DNA of 54,725 bases. Origin: JBOGGX01 sp050744245. Its GTDB lineage: Bacteria > Actinomycetota > Acidimicrobiia > Acidimicrobiales > JBOGGX01. The notes below the pieces were generated by a model, which saw only the letters and a list, made by a program, of their open reading frames with translations, made no database searches and was not told the DNA's origin. Shown piece after piece: positions 1 through 13,992 of this stretch. The DNA lies in assembly GCA_050744245.1 (NCBI GenBank), contig JBOGGX010000027.1, positions 1-54,725 on the forward strand. Reading direction: 5' to 3'. The position numbers and the translations under genes were made by a program. The stretch's first letter is position 1. Each line of letters starts with the position of its first letter.

Positions 1-210
1 GAGGCGGGGGTGCGGGCGATCCCCCGCGCCGGCTCGCTCCGGATCCGCCACCCCCAGTGCCCCTGCCACCGAATGCAGCTCGACCAGCTCGGCCCGGCAG
101 ACCTCGCACTGGTCGAGGTGGGCCGCCAGCGCCGTCGCTTCCGCCTCGTCGAGGCGGCCGATGGCCGCCAGCGCCAGCCGGCCCTGCTGGTCGCGGCAGG
201 CGTCAGCCAC
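1..210 (-). CDS. Anti-sigma factor, zinc-finger N-terminus (partial)
   Basis: Only the first 70 codons are inside the window; the gene runs off the left edge. The GTG at 210 overlaps the stop of the sigma factor gene by a few bases, so the two are probably translationally coupled. Around residues 32-39 it has His-x3-Cys-x2-Cys (H-LDQ-C-EV-C), the zinc-binding signature of ZAS-type anti-sigma factors such as RskA/RslA. In that family this cytoplasmic domain binds the partner ECF sigma factor and a C-terminal membrane and sensor part lies beyond; that part cannot be seen here. The role as regulator of the adjacent sigma factor is inferred from motif plus position. Confidence 0.75.
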   Translation of the reverse strand, partial: MADACRDQQGRLALAAIGRLDEAEATALAAHLDQCEVCRAELVELHSVAGALGVADPERAGAGDRPHPRL

Positions 211-790
211 GGTCCCACCCCATCTCGTCGAGCACCAGCCGGACCGCCTTGAGGGCGTAGAACAGCCGGCTGCGCACGGTGCCCTCGGGAACACCGAGCC
301 GCGCCGCCACCTCGGTGGCCGGGCGGCCCTCGTAGTAGGTGGCGACGAGCACGGTGCGGTGGTGTTCGGACAGGCGGGCCAGCGCCTCCTCTACCTGCCA
401 GGACCGCAACCGCCGGTCGAGCTCGTCGTCGGCGAACGGGATGTACGACTCGTCCCGTCCGGCCCTCGCCGATCGCGACCGGGCCAGGTCGACCACGACG
501 TTGCGGCAGATGGCGAACAGCCACGTCCGCACCGCGCCGATCGCCGGGTCGAACCGGGGTGCGGCCCGCCAGGCCCGCACGAACGTCTCCTGCACCGCCT
601 CCTCCGCCAGGCCTCGGTCCTCGAGTCCCCGCAGGGCGAACCCATACAGCTCGCCGGCATGGGCGTCGTAGGCCTGGGTCATGGCGGCCTCGTTGTCCAG
701 CCGGTCGGATGGGTAGCCGTTACGGGTCTCGCCGTACCGGCCACCCATCACGAGCCGAGCGCGGGGGCGCATGCCCTGGATACGGGCCAT
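203..790 (-). CDS. ECF-family RNA polymerase sigma factor
   Basis: A 195-residue protein with the two conserved blocks of extracytoplasmic-function sigma factors. Region 2 lies around residues 60-75 (EEAVQETFVRAWRAA) followed by a TWLFAICRNVVVD segment, and a region 4 helix-turn-helix lies around 160-185 (GVPEGTVRSRLFYALKAVR). It directs RNA polymerase to a small regulon, held inactive by the overlapping downstream anti-sigma factor. The ATG at 790 is preceded by AAGGA about nine bases upstream, which supports this start, although the sigma core begins only near residue 37. It lies 13 bases after the hemoglobin gene on the same strand and may share its transcript. Closest in style to the SigK/SigL group; the stimulus is unknown. 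Confidence 0.9.
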   Translation of the reverse strand: MARIQGMRPRARLVMGGRYGETRNGYPSDRLDNEAAMTQAYDAHAGELYGFALRGLEDRGLAEEAVQETFVRAWRAAPRFDPAIGAVRTWLFAICRNVVVDLARSRSARAGRDESYIPFADDELDRRLRSWQVEEALARLSEHHRTVLVATYYEGRPATEVAARLGVPEGTVRSRLFYALKAVRLVLDEMGWDRG

Positions 791-803
791 CCCCCGGATT
801 CCT

Positions 804-1217
804 TCACCCGCCCTGGTTGACGAGGTGGGTCGACGCCGCCTCGAAGTACTCGACGAACCGGGCCTCGGTCGCCGGGTCGAGACCGGACTCGCGGACGGCG
901 GCGGCCATGTGCCCGAACCAGGCGTCCCGTTCGGCGGGGCCGATGGCGAACGGGAAGTGGCGTCGACGCAGCATCGGGTGGCCGCGCTGCTCGCTGTACG
1001 CGCTCGGCCCGCCCCAGTACTGGCCGAGGAACAGGGCGAGGTGGGCCTTGGGGCCCGACAGGTCGGCCGGGTAGAGCGGCCGCAGGACGGGGTCGCCCTC
1101 GACCCGGGCGTAGAAGCGCTCGACCAGGTCGTCGAAGAAGGCCTGCCCGCCGACGGCCCGGTACACGCCGAGCTCCACGCCGTTCGAGGCTAGCGACGCG
1201 TTCGCACCCGAGGACAC
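804..1217 (-). CDS. glbO: Group II truncated hemoglobin
   Basis: A 137-residue 2-over-2 globin. An FYARVEGDPVLRPLYP segment (B-E region) is followed by QYWGGP and YSEQRGHPMLRRRH, which includes the proximal heme-ligating histidine, and an ERDAWFGHM segment (G helix). The WGGP and H-P-x-L-R-x-R-H pattern is typical of group II (HbO) proteins, which bind O2 and are linked to oxidative and nitrosative stress tolerance and respiration. The GTG at 1217 gives a slightly long N-terminus; another GTG about 13 codons in is possible. It lies between gltB (upstream, same strand) and an ECF sigma factor. Confidence 0.9.
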   Translation of the reverse strand: MSSGANASLASNGVELGVYRAVGGQAFFDDLVERFYARVEGDPVLRPLYPADLSGPKAHLALFLGQYWGGPSAYSEQRGHPMLRRRHFPFAIGPAERDAWFGHMAAAVRESGLDPATEARFVEYFEAASTHLVNQGG

Positions 1218-1304
1218 CCCGGACGCGCCGTTCTGTGGCGACTTGCGCTCGCTCTACGTGTCCCCGACGACACAGAGGAGGTTTTTTGGCGGGGTTTGGG
1301 GGGG

Positions 1305-5867
<4,563 letters not shown>

Positions 5868-5872
5868 GAGCG

Positions 5873-5918
5873 GTCGTCCCTTTGCTGGTGTCTGGTCGTT
5901 GTGGGCGACCGGGACGAC
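5873..5918. repeat. Nested inverted repeat in the gltB/aminopeptidase divergent region
   Basis: GTCGTCCC at 5873-5880 pairs exactly with GGGACGAC at 5911-5918, and an inner GGTCG (5894-5898) pairs with CGACC (5906-5910). It lies directly upstream of the gltB GTG, so it may be a regulator site or a structured gltB leader. Short inverted repeats are common in GC-rich DNA, so confidence is low. Confidence 0.35.
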
Positions 5919-5967
5919 GCTGGCCCGGCAGGTGGCTCACCAGACTACCGCGGCGGGCGAGGCCTCC

Positions 5968-5973
5968 TAGCAT
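5968..5973 (+). promoter_or_regulatory. -10 box of a leaderless promoter for the M18 aminopeptidase
   Basis: TAGCAT ends seven bases before the GTG at 5981, so transcription should begin at the start codon itself. This spacing is what makes 5981 the chosen start instead of an upstream in-frame codon. Confidence 0.55.
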
Positions 5974-5980
5974 CCCAGGG

Positions 5981-7285
5981 GTGACCGCAACGGTGGCCAG
6001 CAGCCTCATCGAGTTCGTCGACGCATCGCCGTCACCGTTCCACGCCTGCGCCGAGGCCGCAGCCCGGCTGGAGGCGGCCGGGTCCACCGAGATGGCCGAG
6101 GCCGACGCCTGGCCCGGGGGCGGGCGCCACCACATCCGCCGGGGCGGCACCCTGGTCGCGTGGGCCGTCCCCGACGATGGCGTCCCGGCGACCACGCCGT
6201 TCCGCATCGTCGGCGCCCACACCGACAGCCCCAACCTCCGCGTCAAGCCCAGGCCCGACACGGGCCGGGCCGGCGCCCGGCAGCTGGGCGTCGAGGTCTA
6301 CGGCGGCCCGCTCCTCAACTCATGGCTCGGGCGCGACCTCGGGCTGTCCGGCGGGGTCGCGATCCAATCGGAGGGCGAGGGCCGGCCCATCGAGACCCGA
6401 ATGGTCAGGGTCGACCGCCCGCTGCTGTTCGTTCCCCAGCTCGCCATCCATCTCGACCGCGAGATCAACGTCAACGGGCTGAAGCTCAACCCGCAGGAGC
6501 ACCTCAACCCCGTGTGGGGCATCGGTCCGCCCGACGAGGGCGGGTTCGCCCGCTTCCTGGCCAAGGAGCTCGGGATCGACGACACCGCGGTCAGGGGGTG
6601 GGACGTCATGGCCCACGACCTCACGCCCGCGACCCTGCTCGGGCCGGACGACGAGTTGCTCGCGGCACCGAGGCTCGACAACCTGTGTTCCGCGTTCGCC
6701 GCGGTGACGGCCATGGTCGGCGCCGGCCGCGAGCCGGGCGACGCGCCGATGCCGATCCCCGTCATCGCCCTGTTCGACCACGAGGAGGTGGGGAGCACCA
6801 CCGCCCAGGGCGCCGGCGGCCCGGTGCTGGCCACCGTGCTCGAGCGCCTGGTGCTGGGCCGGGGCGGCACCCGCGACGACCTGCACCGGGCCGTGGCCGG
6901 CTCGGTCTGCGTCTCGGCCGACATGGCCCACGCCACCCACCCCAACTACGCCGAGCGTCACGACCCGGCCCACTGGGTCACCCTGAACGGCGGACCGGTG
7001 ATCAAGACCAACGTCAGCCAGCGCTACGCCACCACCGCGGCGACCGCGGCCGTCTTCCATGAGGCCTGTGACCGGGCGGGCGTGCCGGTGCAGCACTATG
7101 TCCATCGCAACGACATGCCCTGCGGATCGACCATCGGACCCGTCACCGCAGCCGAGCTCGGGGTGGCGGTGGTCGACGTGGGCGCCCCGATGCTCGCCAT
7201 GCACTCGGCCCGCGAGCTCATGGGCTCGGCCGATGCCGGTTGGCTCGCCGACGCGTTGACCGCCTTCCTGTCGCCGCCGGCCTGA
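5981..7285 (+). CDS. apeB: M18-family aspartyl-type aminopeptidase
   Basis: A 434-residue zinc aminopeptidase of the M18 family, which removes N-terminal acidic or other residues from peptides in the cytoplasm. Family motifs with metal ligands are present: GAHTDSPNLRVKP (about residue 80), LFDHEEVGSTTAQGA (about 265), the SADMAHATHPNY block, and the C-terminal MPCGSTIGP and MHSARELMGSAD segments. The length is normal for the family. The GTG start is chosen because the conserved N-terminus (SLIEFVDASPSPFHAC) begins within ten residues and a -10 box sits seven bases upstream. It is divergent from gltB. Confidence 0.93.
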   Translation: MTATVASSLIEFVDASPSPFHACAEAAARLEAAGSTEMAEADAWPGGGRHHIRRGGTLVAWAVPDDGVPATTPFRIVGAHTDSPNLRVKPRPDTGRAGARQLGVEVYGGPLLNSWLGRDLGLSGGVAIQSEGEGRPIETRMVRVDRPLLFVPQLAIHLDREINVNGLKLNPQEHLNPVWGIGPPDEGGFARFLAKELGIDDTAVRGWDVMAHDLTPATLLGPDDELLAAPRLDNLCSAFAAVTAMVGAGREPGDAPMPIPVIALFDHEEVGSTTAQGAGGPVLATVLERLVLGRGGTRDDLHRAVAGSVCVSADMAHATHPNYAERHDPAHWVTLNGGPVIKTNVSQRYATTAATAAVFHEACDRAGVPVQHYVHRNDMPCGSTIGPVTAAELGVAVVDVGAPMLAMHSARELMGSADAGWLADALTAFLSPPA

Positions 7286-7297
7286 GCCCCAAGCATC

Positions 7298-8523
7298 ATG
7301 GCCGTCCCCCACCTCAGGGTCGCGGTGGTCGGCTGCGGCACCGGGGGCCCGGCCGCGGCCCGATTCCTCGGCCGGCTCGGCCACGAGGTCACGGTGTTCG
7401 AGCGGTTTCCCGACCCGCAGCCCGTCGGGGCCGGCATCCTGCTGCAGCCCACCGGCCAGGGCGTGCTGCGCCGGCTCGGGCTGTTCGACCGGGTGGCGGC
7501 CGGCAGCTCGGTGATCGACCGGGTCTACGCCGTCTCCCACCGGGGCCGGCCGGTCATGGACTTCGGCTACGGCGACGTGACGCCCGGTCAGCACGCCCTC
7601 GGGGTCCACCGCGGTCTCCTGTTCCACACCCTCGTCGATGGCCTCGGCATCGCTCCCGAGATCGAGCTCAGGCTCGGCGTCGAGGTCACGGTGGCCGCGG
7701 GGAATCGTCCAGGTGCTGGCTGGGCGACGTGGCCGGCCGGCGGCACGGCCCGTTCGATCTCGTGGTGGCGGCCGATGGCGCCCGCTCGCAGGTCCGACGG
7801 TCGACCGACCTGGTCCGTCGGGACAAGGAGCATCCATGGGGCGCGATCTGGGCCATCGTCGACGACACCCGTGATCGACACTCCACAGTGCTCTATCAAC
7901 ACTACCGGGGCACCAGGGTCACGTTCGGGCTGCTGCCGACCGGATCGGCCGCCGACGGGCCGCGGCGCGTGTCGTTGTACTGGTCGGTCGAGAACCGCAG
8001 GGTCGACGAGCTCGACCGGCGCGGGCTCGACGGGTTCAAGGACGAGATCCGGCGCCTGACGCCCGAAGGCGACGAGGTGCTCGATCAGATCACCGAACCC
8101 GGCCAGCTGGTCCACGCCGAGTACCGCGACGTGGTGCTGCGGCGACTCCATGCCGACGACCGGCTGGTGTTCGTCGGCGACGCGGCCCATGCCATGAGCC
8201 CGCAGCTGGGCCAGGGCGCCAACCTCGCCCTGCTCGACGCGGCGGCGCTGGCCGATGCGATCGAAGGGGCGGCCGACCTGCGCGCCGCGCTGGCCGCGTA
8301 CCAGGCCGCCCGGCGGGCCCACGTGTGGTTCTACACCTGGATGAGCCGGATGATGACGCCGCTCTTCCAGTCGAACCTGGTGTTCCTCGGCCCGCCCAGG
8401 GACCTGCTCCTCGAACCGGTGTCACGCCCCCGCATGGTGCGGCGGTTGATGGTCGAGCTGCTCGCCGGCCGGGTCCTCGCCGGTGGAAGCTTCAGGCGAC
8501 GACCCACGGGTGGTCGTGGGTGA
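7298..8523 (+). pseudogene. FAD-dependent monooxygenase (PF01494 type), frameshifted
   Basis: Two overlapping reading frames together make one flavin monooxygenase of about 410 residues. The first frame (from ATG 7298) holds the FAD dinucleotide fold VAVVGCGTGGPAAARFLG and reads well until about 7700. The second frame continues with DLVVAADGARSQVRRS and the second FAD motif FVGDAAHAMSPQLGQGANLA. The join is at GGGG (7699-7702), where one more G restores VAAGESSRCW. So a single-base deletion at a homopolymer is the simplest explanation: either a true frameshift or a sequencing error. The substrate is unknown (UbiH/salicylate-hydroxylase superfamily). Confidence 0.85.
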
Positions 8524-9940
8524 AGGTCCTGAAGATGTCGGCCTGGGTCAGCGGCCCGTACGTGCGGTGGTCGAGGGCAGAATCGCGCCGCAGCCCCTGC
8601 AGGTCGTCCGGGCTGAACCGGCACGGCACCGTCGTCGGCTCGACGCCGTAGAGCCTGGCCGCGTTCCCCCCGAGGATCTTCGCCTTCACGTCGGGGGTGA
8701 GCGCGGGATAGCCGAACTGGTCCTGGAACTGCTCGGTGATCTCGAACGCCCTGAACGCCTGGATCTGGTCCTGGGGCGAGCCGTACCAGATCGAGTCGGT
8801 CCCCCAGAGCACGTTGTCGGCCCCGAACGCGGCGAGCAGCTTGCCGAGGAGATGGGCCGCCTCGTCGGGCGAGCCCATCACGCTGCGCCACGTCGAGCCG
8901 AGCTCGGCGTAGACATTGCCGCCGGGCCCGATGCCGGCGTCCTGCGCGCTGCGCACCAGCCGGTCGACGCCTTGGCCGTCCGGGTCGTACGGCCCCTCGG
9001 CGACGCCGCTCTCGAAGCCGGAGTGGTACACGAGGAACTGGATCCCGGGGTGGTTGACCGCGGCCGGGCCGATGTCGACGGGTGAGGCGAACGTCGCGCC
9101 CCCTGACAGTCCCTTGTGGACGGCGACGACCGGCACACCGATCTCCTCGACCTTCTCGAGGAAGGCGTCGCCCACCGGCAACCCTTCCGGGTCGCGGTCG
9201 TCGAAGAACCAGCCGTTGGGCGAGTGGGTGTACACCTTCCACGCCGCGATCGGATGGGTCGACGCGATCTGCTGCATCTGGAGCAGGGCGGCCTCGACCG
9301 GTCCGACGTCGGGGACGGCGTGGCCCTGTATCAGCACCCGCCCGTCGTCGCACAACTCGTTGGCCGTGCGGAGGGCCTGGGCCATGATCTCGATCGAGAG
9401 GGGGTCGGCCTCGCCCACGACCGGAATGGCCGAGATCACGGCCATGGTCGTGTCGCTGCGGAGGAAGACCTCCTCCATCCAGTGCTCGACGCTGAAGCAG
9501 TCGCGCGCATCGGCCTCGCCGCAGCCGGCCTGGGGGAAGCCGGCGCCGAAGAAGTTCGACGACGGCGGGATGGCGTCGAACTCGAGGAAGTGGGTCTGGA
9601 CGTCGAAGACGAACTCAGGTGTTCCGAGCGCCTCCTCGGCCACCGTCGGTTCGGTGGTGGCTTCGGGCGGGACGGTGATCCGGCCGCCCTCGCCGCCCCC
9701 GGACTCGCGCGAGCAGGCGGCCAGGGCGAACAGCCCGGTGGCCGCGCCGGCCGCCGAGAGCAGGAACTCGCGCCGGCTCATGCCGATCCGCCGGGCGTTG
9801 TCGTCGCTCAGGCGCCGGGCCCGGCGCATCGCCTGACGGGCGACCTCGCTCATCGGCCTGGGGACGTACTCGCCGTTCGAGCAGGGCTGGAGCTTGATCG
9901 GCAGCCCTGGGTCCCGCTCCCGGTCGTCCCGCAACGACAT
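8492..9940 (-). CDS. Tat-exported amidohydrolase-family lipoprotein
   Basis: A metal-dependent hydrolase resembling amidohydrolase-2 (TIM-barrel) proteins, about 482 residues. Near residue 55 there is a twin-arginine signal, SRREFLLSAAGAATG, followed by a hydrophobic run ending in a lipobox-like LAAC, so the product is probably folded, exported by Tat and lipidated. The catalytic barrel follows (DVQTHFLEFDAIPPS, RVLIQGHAVPDVG, VVAVHKGLSGGATF, LVYHSGFESG, VLWGTDSIWYG). The start at 9940 puts an unusual 50-residue arm before the signal but is supported by a -10 box seven bases upstream. Its 3' end overlaps the monooxygenase tail-to-tail by 32 bases. The substrate is not evident. Confidence 0.82.
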   Translation of the reverse strand: MSLRDDRERDPGLPIKLQPCSNGEYVPRPMSEVARQAMRRARRLSDDNARRIGMSRREFLLSAAGAATGLFALAACSRESGGGEGGRITVPPEATTEPTVAEEALGTPEFVFDVQTHFLEFDAIPPSSNFFGAGFPQAGCGEADARDCFSVEHWMEEVFLRSDTTMAVISAIPVVGEADPLSIEIMAQALRTANELCDDGRVLIQGHAVPDVGPVEAALLQMQQIASTHPIAAWKVYTHSPNGWFFDDRDPEGLPVGDAFLEKVEEIGVPVVAVHKGLSGGATFASPVDIGPAAVNHPGIQFLVYHSGFESGVAEGPYDPDGQGVDRLVRSAQDAGIGPGGNVYAELGSTWRSVMGSPDEAAHLLGKLLAAFGADNVLWGTDSIWYGSPQDQIQAFRAFEITEQFQDQFGYPALTPDVKAKILGGNAARLYGVEPTTVPCRFSPDDLQGLRRDSALDHRTYGPLTQADIFRTFTHDHPWVVA

Positions 9941-9947
9941 CGCCCGC

Positions 9948-9953
9948 AGCGTA
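9948..9953 (-). promoter_or_regulatory. -10 box of a leaderless promoter for the amidohydrolase
   Basis: On the minus strand TACGCT is followed by seven bases and then the ATG at 9940. The divergent PPOX gene starts only 32 bases away, with CACAAT at 9960-9965 as its own possible -10 box six bases before its ATG. Confidence 0.5.
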
Positions 9954-9971
9954 GGACGGCACAATGGCCCC

Positions 9972-10382
9972 ATGGACATCACCAAGGCGCAGGAGTTCCT
10001 GCGACAGCACCACCGTGCGTTGTTGGCCACCCGCCGGCGCGACGGCTCGCCCCAGATGTCGCCCGTGCTCGCCGTCGTCGACGCCGAGGGCCGGGCGGCG
10101 GTGAGCAGCCGGGAAACCGCGATCAAGACCAAGAACATCAGGCGCGACCCCAGGGTGTCGCTGTGCGTGGTCGCCGACGGCTGGTACGGCGAGTGGATCC
10201 AGGTCGACGGCACGGCCGAGGTCGTCTCGCTGCCCGAGGCCATGGAGCCGCTCGTCGACTACTACCGCCGGGACGCGGGCGAGCACCCCGACTGGGACGA
10301 GTACCGGACCGCCATGGAGCAGGAGCGCCGGGTGCTGCTGCGGGTCGCGATCGAGCGGGCCGGCCCCGACCGCTCGGGCTAG
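9972..10382 (+). CDS. PPOX-class F420-dependent split-barrel protein
   Basis: A 136-residue single-domain split beta-barrel of the pyridoxamine-phosphate-oxidase-like superfamily. LLATRRRDGSPQMSPVLAVVD, RETAIKTKNIRRDPRVSLCV and WIQVDGTAEVVSLPEAM match the Rv1155-like PPOX class that uses coenzyme F420 instead of FMN in many actinobacteria. Members reduce or bind F420 with varied small substrates; the substrate cannot be read from sequence. The ATG at 9972 fits the domain start. A 47-base hairpin element follows the stop codon. Confidence 0.85.
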   Translation: MDITKAQEFLRQHHRALLATRRRDGSPQMSPVLAVVDAEGRAAVSSRETAIKTKNIRRDPRVSLCVVADGWYGEWIQVDGTAEVVSLPEAMEPLVDYYRRDAGEHPDWDEYRTAMEQERRVLLRVAIERAGPDRSG

Positions 10383-10385
10383 CGC

Positions 10386-10432
10386 AACTCGACGCATCTA
10401 CGGTCGAAATTCGACCATGGCTGCGTCGAGAA
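10386..10432. repeat. 47-base two-tier hairpin element, copy 1
   Basis: Outer arm AACTCGACGCA (10386-10396) pairs over nine bases with TGCGTCGAG (10422-10430). An inner perfect arm GGTCGAA (10402-10408) pairs with TTCGACC (10410-10416) around a single A. A second element of identical length with the same outer arm lies at 29723-29769. This copy ends ten bases before the -35 box of the DtxR-family gene. Confidence 0.6.
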
Positions 10433-10441
10433 TGGGCGGCT

Positions 10442-10471
10442 TTGACTTTTCGCGGCACCGAAAAATACGTT
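10442..10471 (+). promoter_or_regulatory. Promoter and candidate auto-operator of the DtxR-family gene
   Basis: TTGACT (10442-10447) and TACGTT (10466-10471) are 18 bases apart and the ATG follows nine bases later, giving a nearly leaderless transcript. Between the two boxes sits the inverted repeat TTTTCG (10447-10452), six bases, CGAAAA (10459-10464). A dyad in the promoter spacer is where an iron/manganese repressor would block its own gene; the assignment is inference. Confidence 0.5.
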
Positions 10472-10480
10472 GCTGCCGGC

Positions 10481-11164
10481 ATGGAGCCCAAGCTGACCAG
10501 GTCCGAGCGCGAGACGCTCAAGGCCATCTACCGGCTGACCGCGGGTGACGCGTCGGCCCAGACCGGCGGGCTGGCCGACCGGCTCCACGTGAGCCCGAGC
10601 ACGATCACCACCACCGTGAAGCGGCTCGCCGACCGGGGCCTGGCCGAGCACGAGCTCTACAAGGGCGTCCGCCTGACCCAGGCCGGGCGGCGGGCCGCGG
10701 TGGCCACGATCCGCCGGCACCGGATCGTCGAGCGCTTCCTGTCCGACATGCTCGGCTACAAGTGGAACGAGGCCGACCGGCTGGCCACCACGTTCGAACA
10801 CGACCTGCCCCAGGAGGTCGAGGACCGCATCTACCTGGCCCTCGACCGGCCCGAGACCTGCCCCCACGGCTTCCCGATCCCCGAGCCGGAGACGGCAGAC
10901 CTGCCCGAACTGCCGCCGCTCTACGACCTCGAACCGGGCGACGTGGCGGTGGTCGCGGTGCCAGGGTCGACCGACCCAGAGGTCGTCTCGTTCCTCGACC
11001 GGCTCGGCCTCCGCCCCGGCGGGCGGGTCGAGGTGCGCGAGAAGCACCCGTTCGACGGGCCCATGGTGCTGTCGGTCGACGGCCACGACCGCACCGTCGG
11101 TCGCACGGTGGCCACTCAGGTGTTCGTCCAGCGGATGAAGTCGAACGGCGCCGACGACCCGTAG
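10481..11164 (+). CDS. DtxR/MntR-family metal-dependent transcriptional regulator
   Basis: A 227-residue regulator with the three-domain IdeR/DtxR layout. The winged helix at residues 1-65 contains the recognition region LADRLHVSPSTITTTVKRLADRGL. The dimerisation/metal domain at 65-145 contains HRIVERFLSDMLGYKW, EHDLPQEVEDRIY and CPHGFPIP. An SH3-like FeoA-type domain covers about 150-225 (LEPGDVAVVAVPG, LGLRPGGRVEV, VSVDGHDRTVGRTVATQVFV). Such proteins repress metal uptake when loaded with Fe2+ or Mn2+. No metal transporter lies next to it, so targets are elsewhere apart from its own promoter dyad. Confidence 0.92.
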   Translation: MEPKLTRSERETLKAIYRLTAGDASAQTGGLADRLHVSPSTITTTVKRLADRGLAEHELYKGVRLTQAGRRAAVATIRRHRIVERFLSDMLGYKWNEADRLATTFEHDLPQEVEDRIYLALDRPETCPHGFPIPEPETADLPELPPLYDLEPGDVAVVAVPGSTDPEVVSFLDRLGLRPGGRVEVREKHPFDGPMVLSVDGHDRTVGRTVATQVFVQRMKSNGADDP

Positions 11165-11180
11165 GAGACCTGGTCGTCGC

Positions 11181-12419
11181 TCAGTCGAACAACGGATCGG
11201 GCACGGTCTCGTCCACCAGCTCCGCCTCGTCCTCGGTGATCGGGCCCACCCCCGGCGCCACGTTGCGGCGCAGGATCACCACCGCAACCACGGCCAGCAC
11301 GGCCGAGGCGGCGAACGCGGCCCGTTCCCCCGAGAGGGCGACGAGCACGCCGAGGACGGCGGCCCCGACCCCCTGGGCCACGTCGAAGAACAGGGTGAAC
11401 GTAGCCACCGCGTGGCTCCGCTCCCGCTCGGGGGCGGCGTCGACCACCAGGCGCATCAGCGACGGGAAGTGCAGCGCAACGCCCAAGGCATAGACCACCG
11501 TGCCGGCGTACAGGCCGGCGACGCTCGGGACCGCGGCGAGCACGACGAAGCCGACGGCCTGGAGGACCAGGGCGATGGTGGAGGCGCGGATGGGCCCGAG
11601 CCGATCGGGCAGCCGGCCGCCCAGGATCCGCACGGCCAACACGAGGACCGAGTAGACGGCGAACACCGTGCCCGACGTGGCCAGGCCGACCTGGTCGACA
11701 TACAACGGCAGGAAGGCCGCGAAGGCGGCGAACCCGGTGGTCGCGAGGGCCAGGACGAAACCGGGACGGATCGCCGCCGGGTGCAGATAGCGCCGCCAGA
11801 ACGAGCCGCCGGCGGTGTGCTCGAGCGATCCATCGGGCGCACCGGCCTCGGCCCCACCGAGGCCCGACGGGATGCCGATCGCGAGGACGGCGGCCAGCAG
11901 GCAGAAAACGGCGGACACGAGCCATACCTCCGACGGACCGGCCGCGTGCCGGACGGTCTCGCCCAGCACCGGGCCGATGGCCAACCCTCCGTAGATGGCG
12001 ATGGAGAAGTAGGAAGCGGCCTCACCCCGCCGTTCCCTGGGGGCCAGGTCCTGGGCCGCGGTGGCCGCCCCGACGAACACCGCGGCCTCGCCGACACCGC
12101 TCAACAGCCGCATCACGATGAGCCAGGCCAGGCTCTCGACCACCCCATAGAGCAGGACCGAGGCGCCGACGATGAGCGCCCCGCCAACGATCAGTGGCCG
12201 ACGGCCCCGCCGGTCGCCGATCCGGCCGACGAGCGGCCGGAGGACGGCTGCGGTCACCGCGAACGCCCCCACCGCGACGCCGACGGCGAAGGCGCTCCCG
12301 TCGAGGTCGCCCTCGACATACAGCGGAAGGACGGGGATGAGCGCCCCCAACCCGATGAAGTACGACAGGGCCGACGCGGTGACCAGCGCGAACGCGGGCG
12401 TGATCAGCCGCCCCCGCAC
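11181..12419 (-). CDS. MFS transporter
   Basis: A 412-residue protein with about twelve hydrophobic segments. The major-facilitator signature after the second segment is clear: LVGRIGDRRGRRPLIVGGAL (the loop 2-3 G-x3-D-R-x-G-R-R motif), repeated in weaker form in the second half (RILGGRLPDRLGPIRA). A charged cytoplasmic tail ends the protein. It acts as a proton-coupled exporter or importer with unknown substrate and starts two bases after the gltD stop, so the two genes are co-transcribed. Drug-efflux-like members dominate this style of MFS, but that is only a family tendency. Confidence 0.9.
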   Translation of the reverse strand: MRGRLITPAFALVTASALSYFIGLGALIPVLPLYVEGDLDGSAFAVGVAVGAFAVTAAVLRPLVGRIGDRRGRRPLIVGGALIVGASVLLYGVVESLAWLIVMRLLSGVGEAAVFVGAATAAQDLAPRERRGEAASYFSIAIYGGLAIGPVLGETVRHAAGPSEVWLVSAVFCLLAAVLAIGIPSGLGGAEAGAPDGSLEHTAGGSFWRRYLHPAAIRPGFVLALATTGFAAFAAFLPLYVDQVGLATSGTVFAVYSVLVLAVRILGGRLPDRLGPIRASTIALVLQAVGFVVLAAVPSVAGLYAGTVVYALGVALHFPSLMRLVVDAAPERERSHAVATFTLFFDVAQGVGAAVLGVLVALSGERAAFAASAVLAVVAVVILRRNVAPGVGPITEDEAELVDETVPDPLFD

Positions 12420-12421
12420 GG

Positions 12422-13894
<1,473 letters not shown>

Positions 13895-13902
13895 CTCTCC
13901 TC

Positions 13903-13949
13903 ACGGCGGCTCGGTGGTGGACCGACGGGCGACGCATGCGAGCCGCCGT
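13903..13949 (-). promoter_or_regulatory. Hairpin in the gltD leader
   Basis: ACGGCGGCTCG (13903-13913) and CGAGCCGCCGT (13939-13949) are perfect 11-base inverted arms. On the minus strand the hairpin ends just before the gltD AGGAG ribosome site. There is no T-run, so a simple rho-independent terminator is unlikely; a leader structure, mRNA end or protein site are options. Confidence 0.45.
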
Positions 13950-13992
13950 TGGCTCGCGAACAGGTCAGCCTAGCTCTTGACCCCCCGGCGCC

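Noticed and set aside
1218..1304. GTGTC...GACAC followed downstream by TTTTTT looks like a terminator.
   Set aside because: The T-run lies on the plus strand, but the genes on both sides are transcribed on the minus strand, where no T-run follows the stem.
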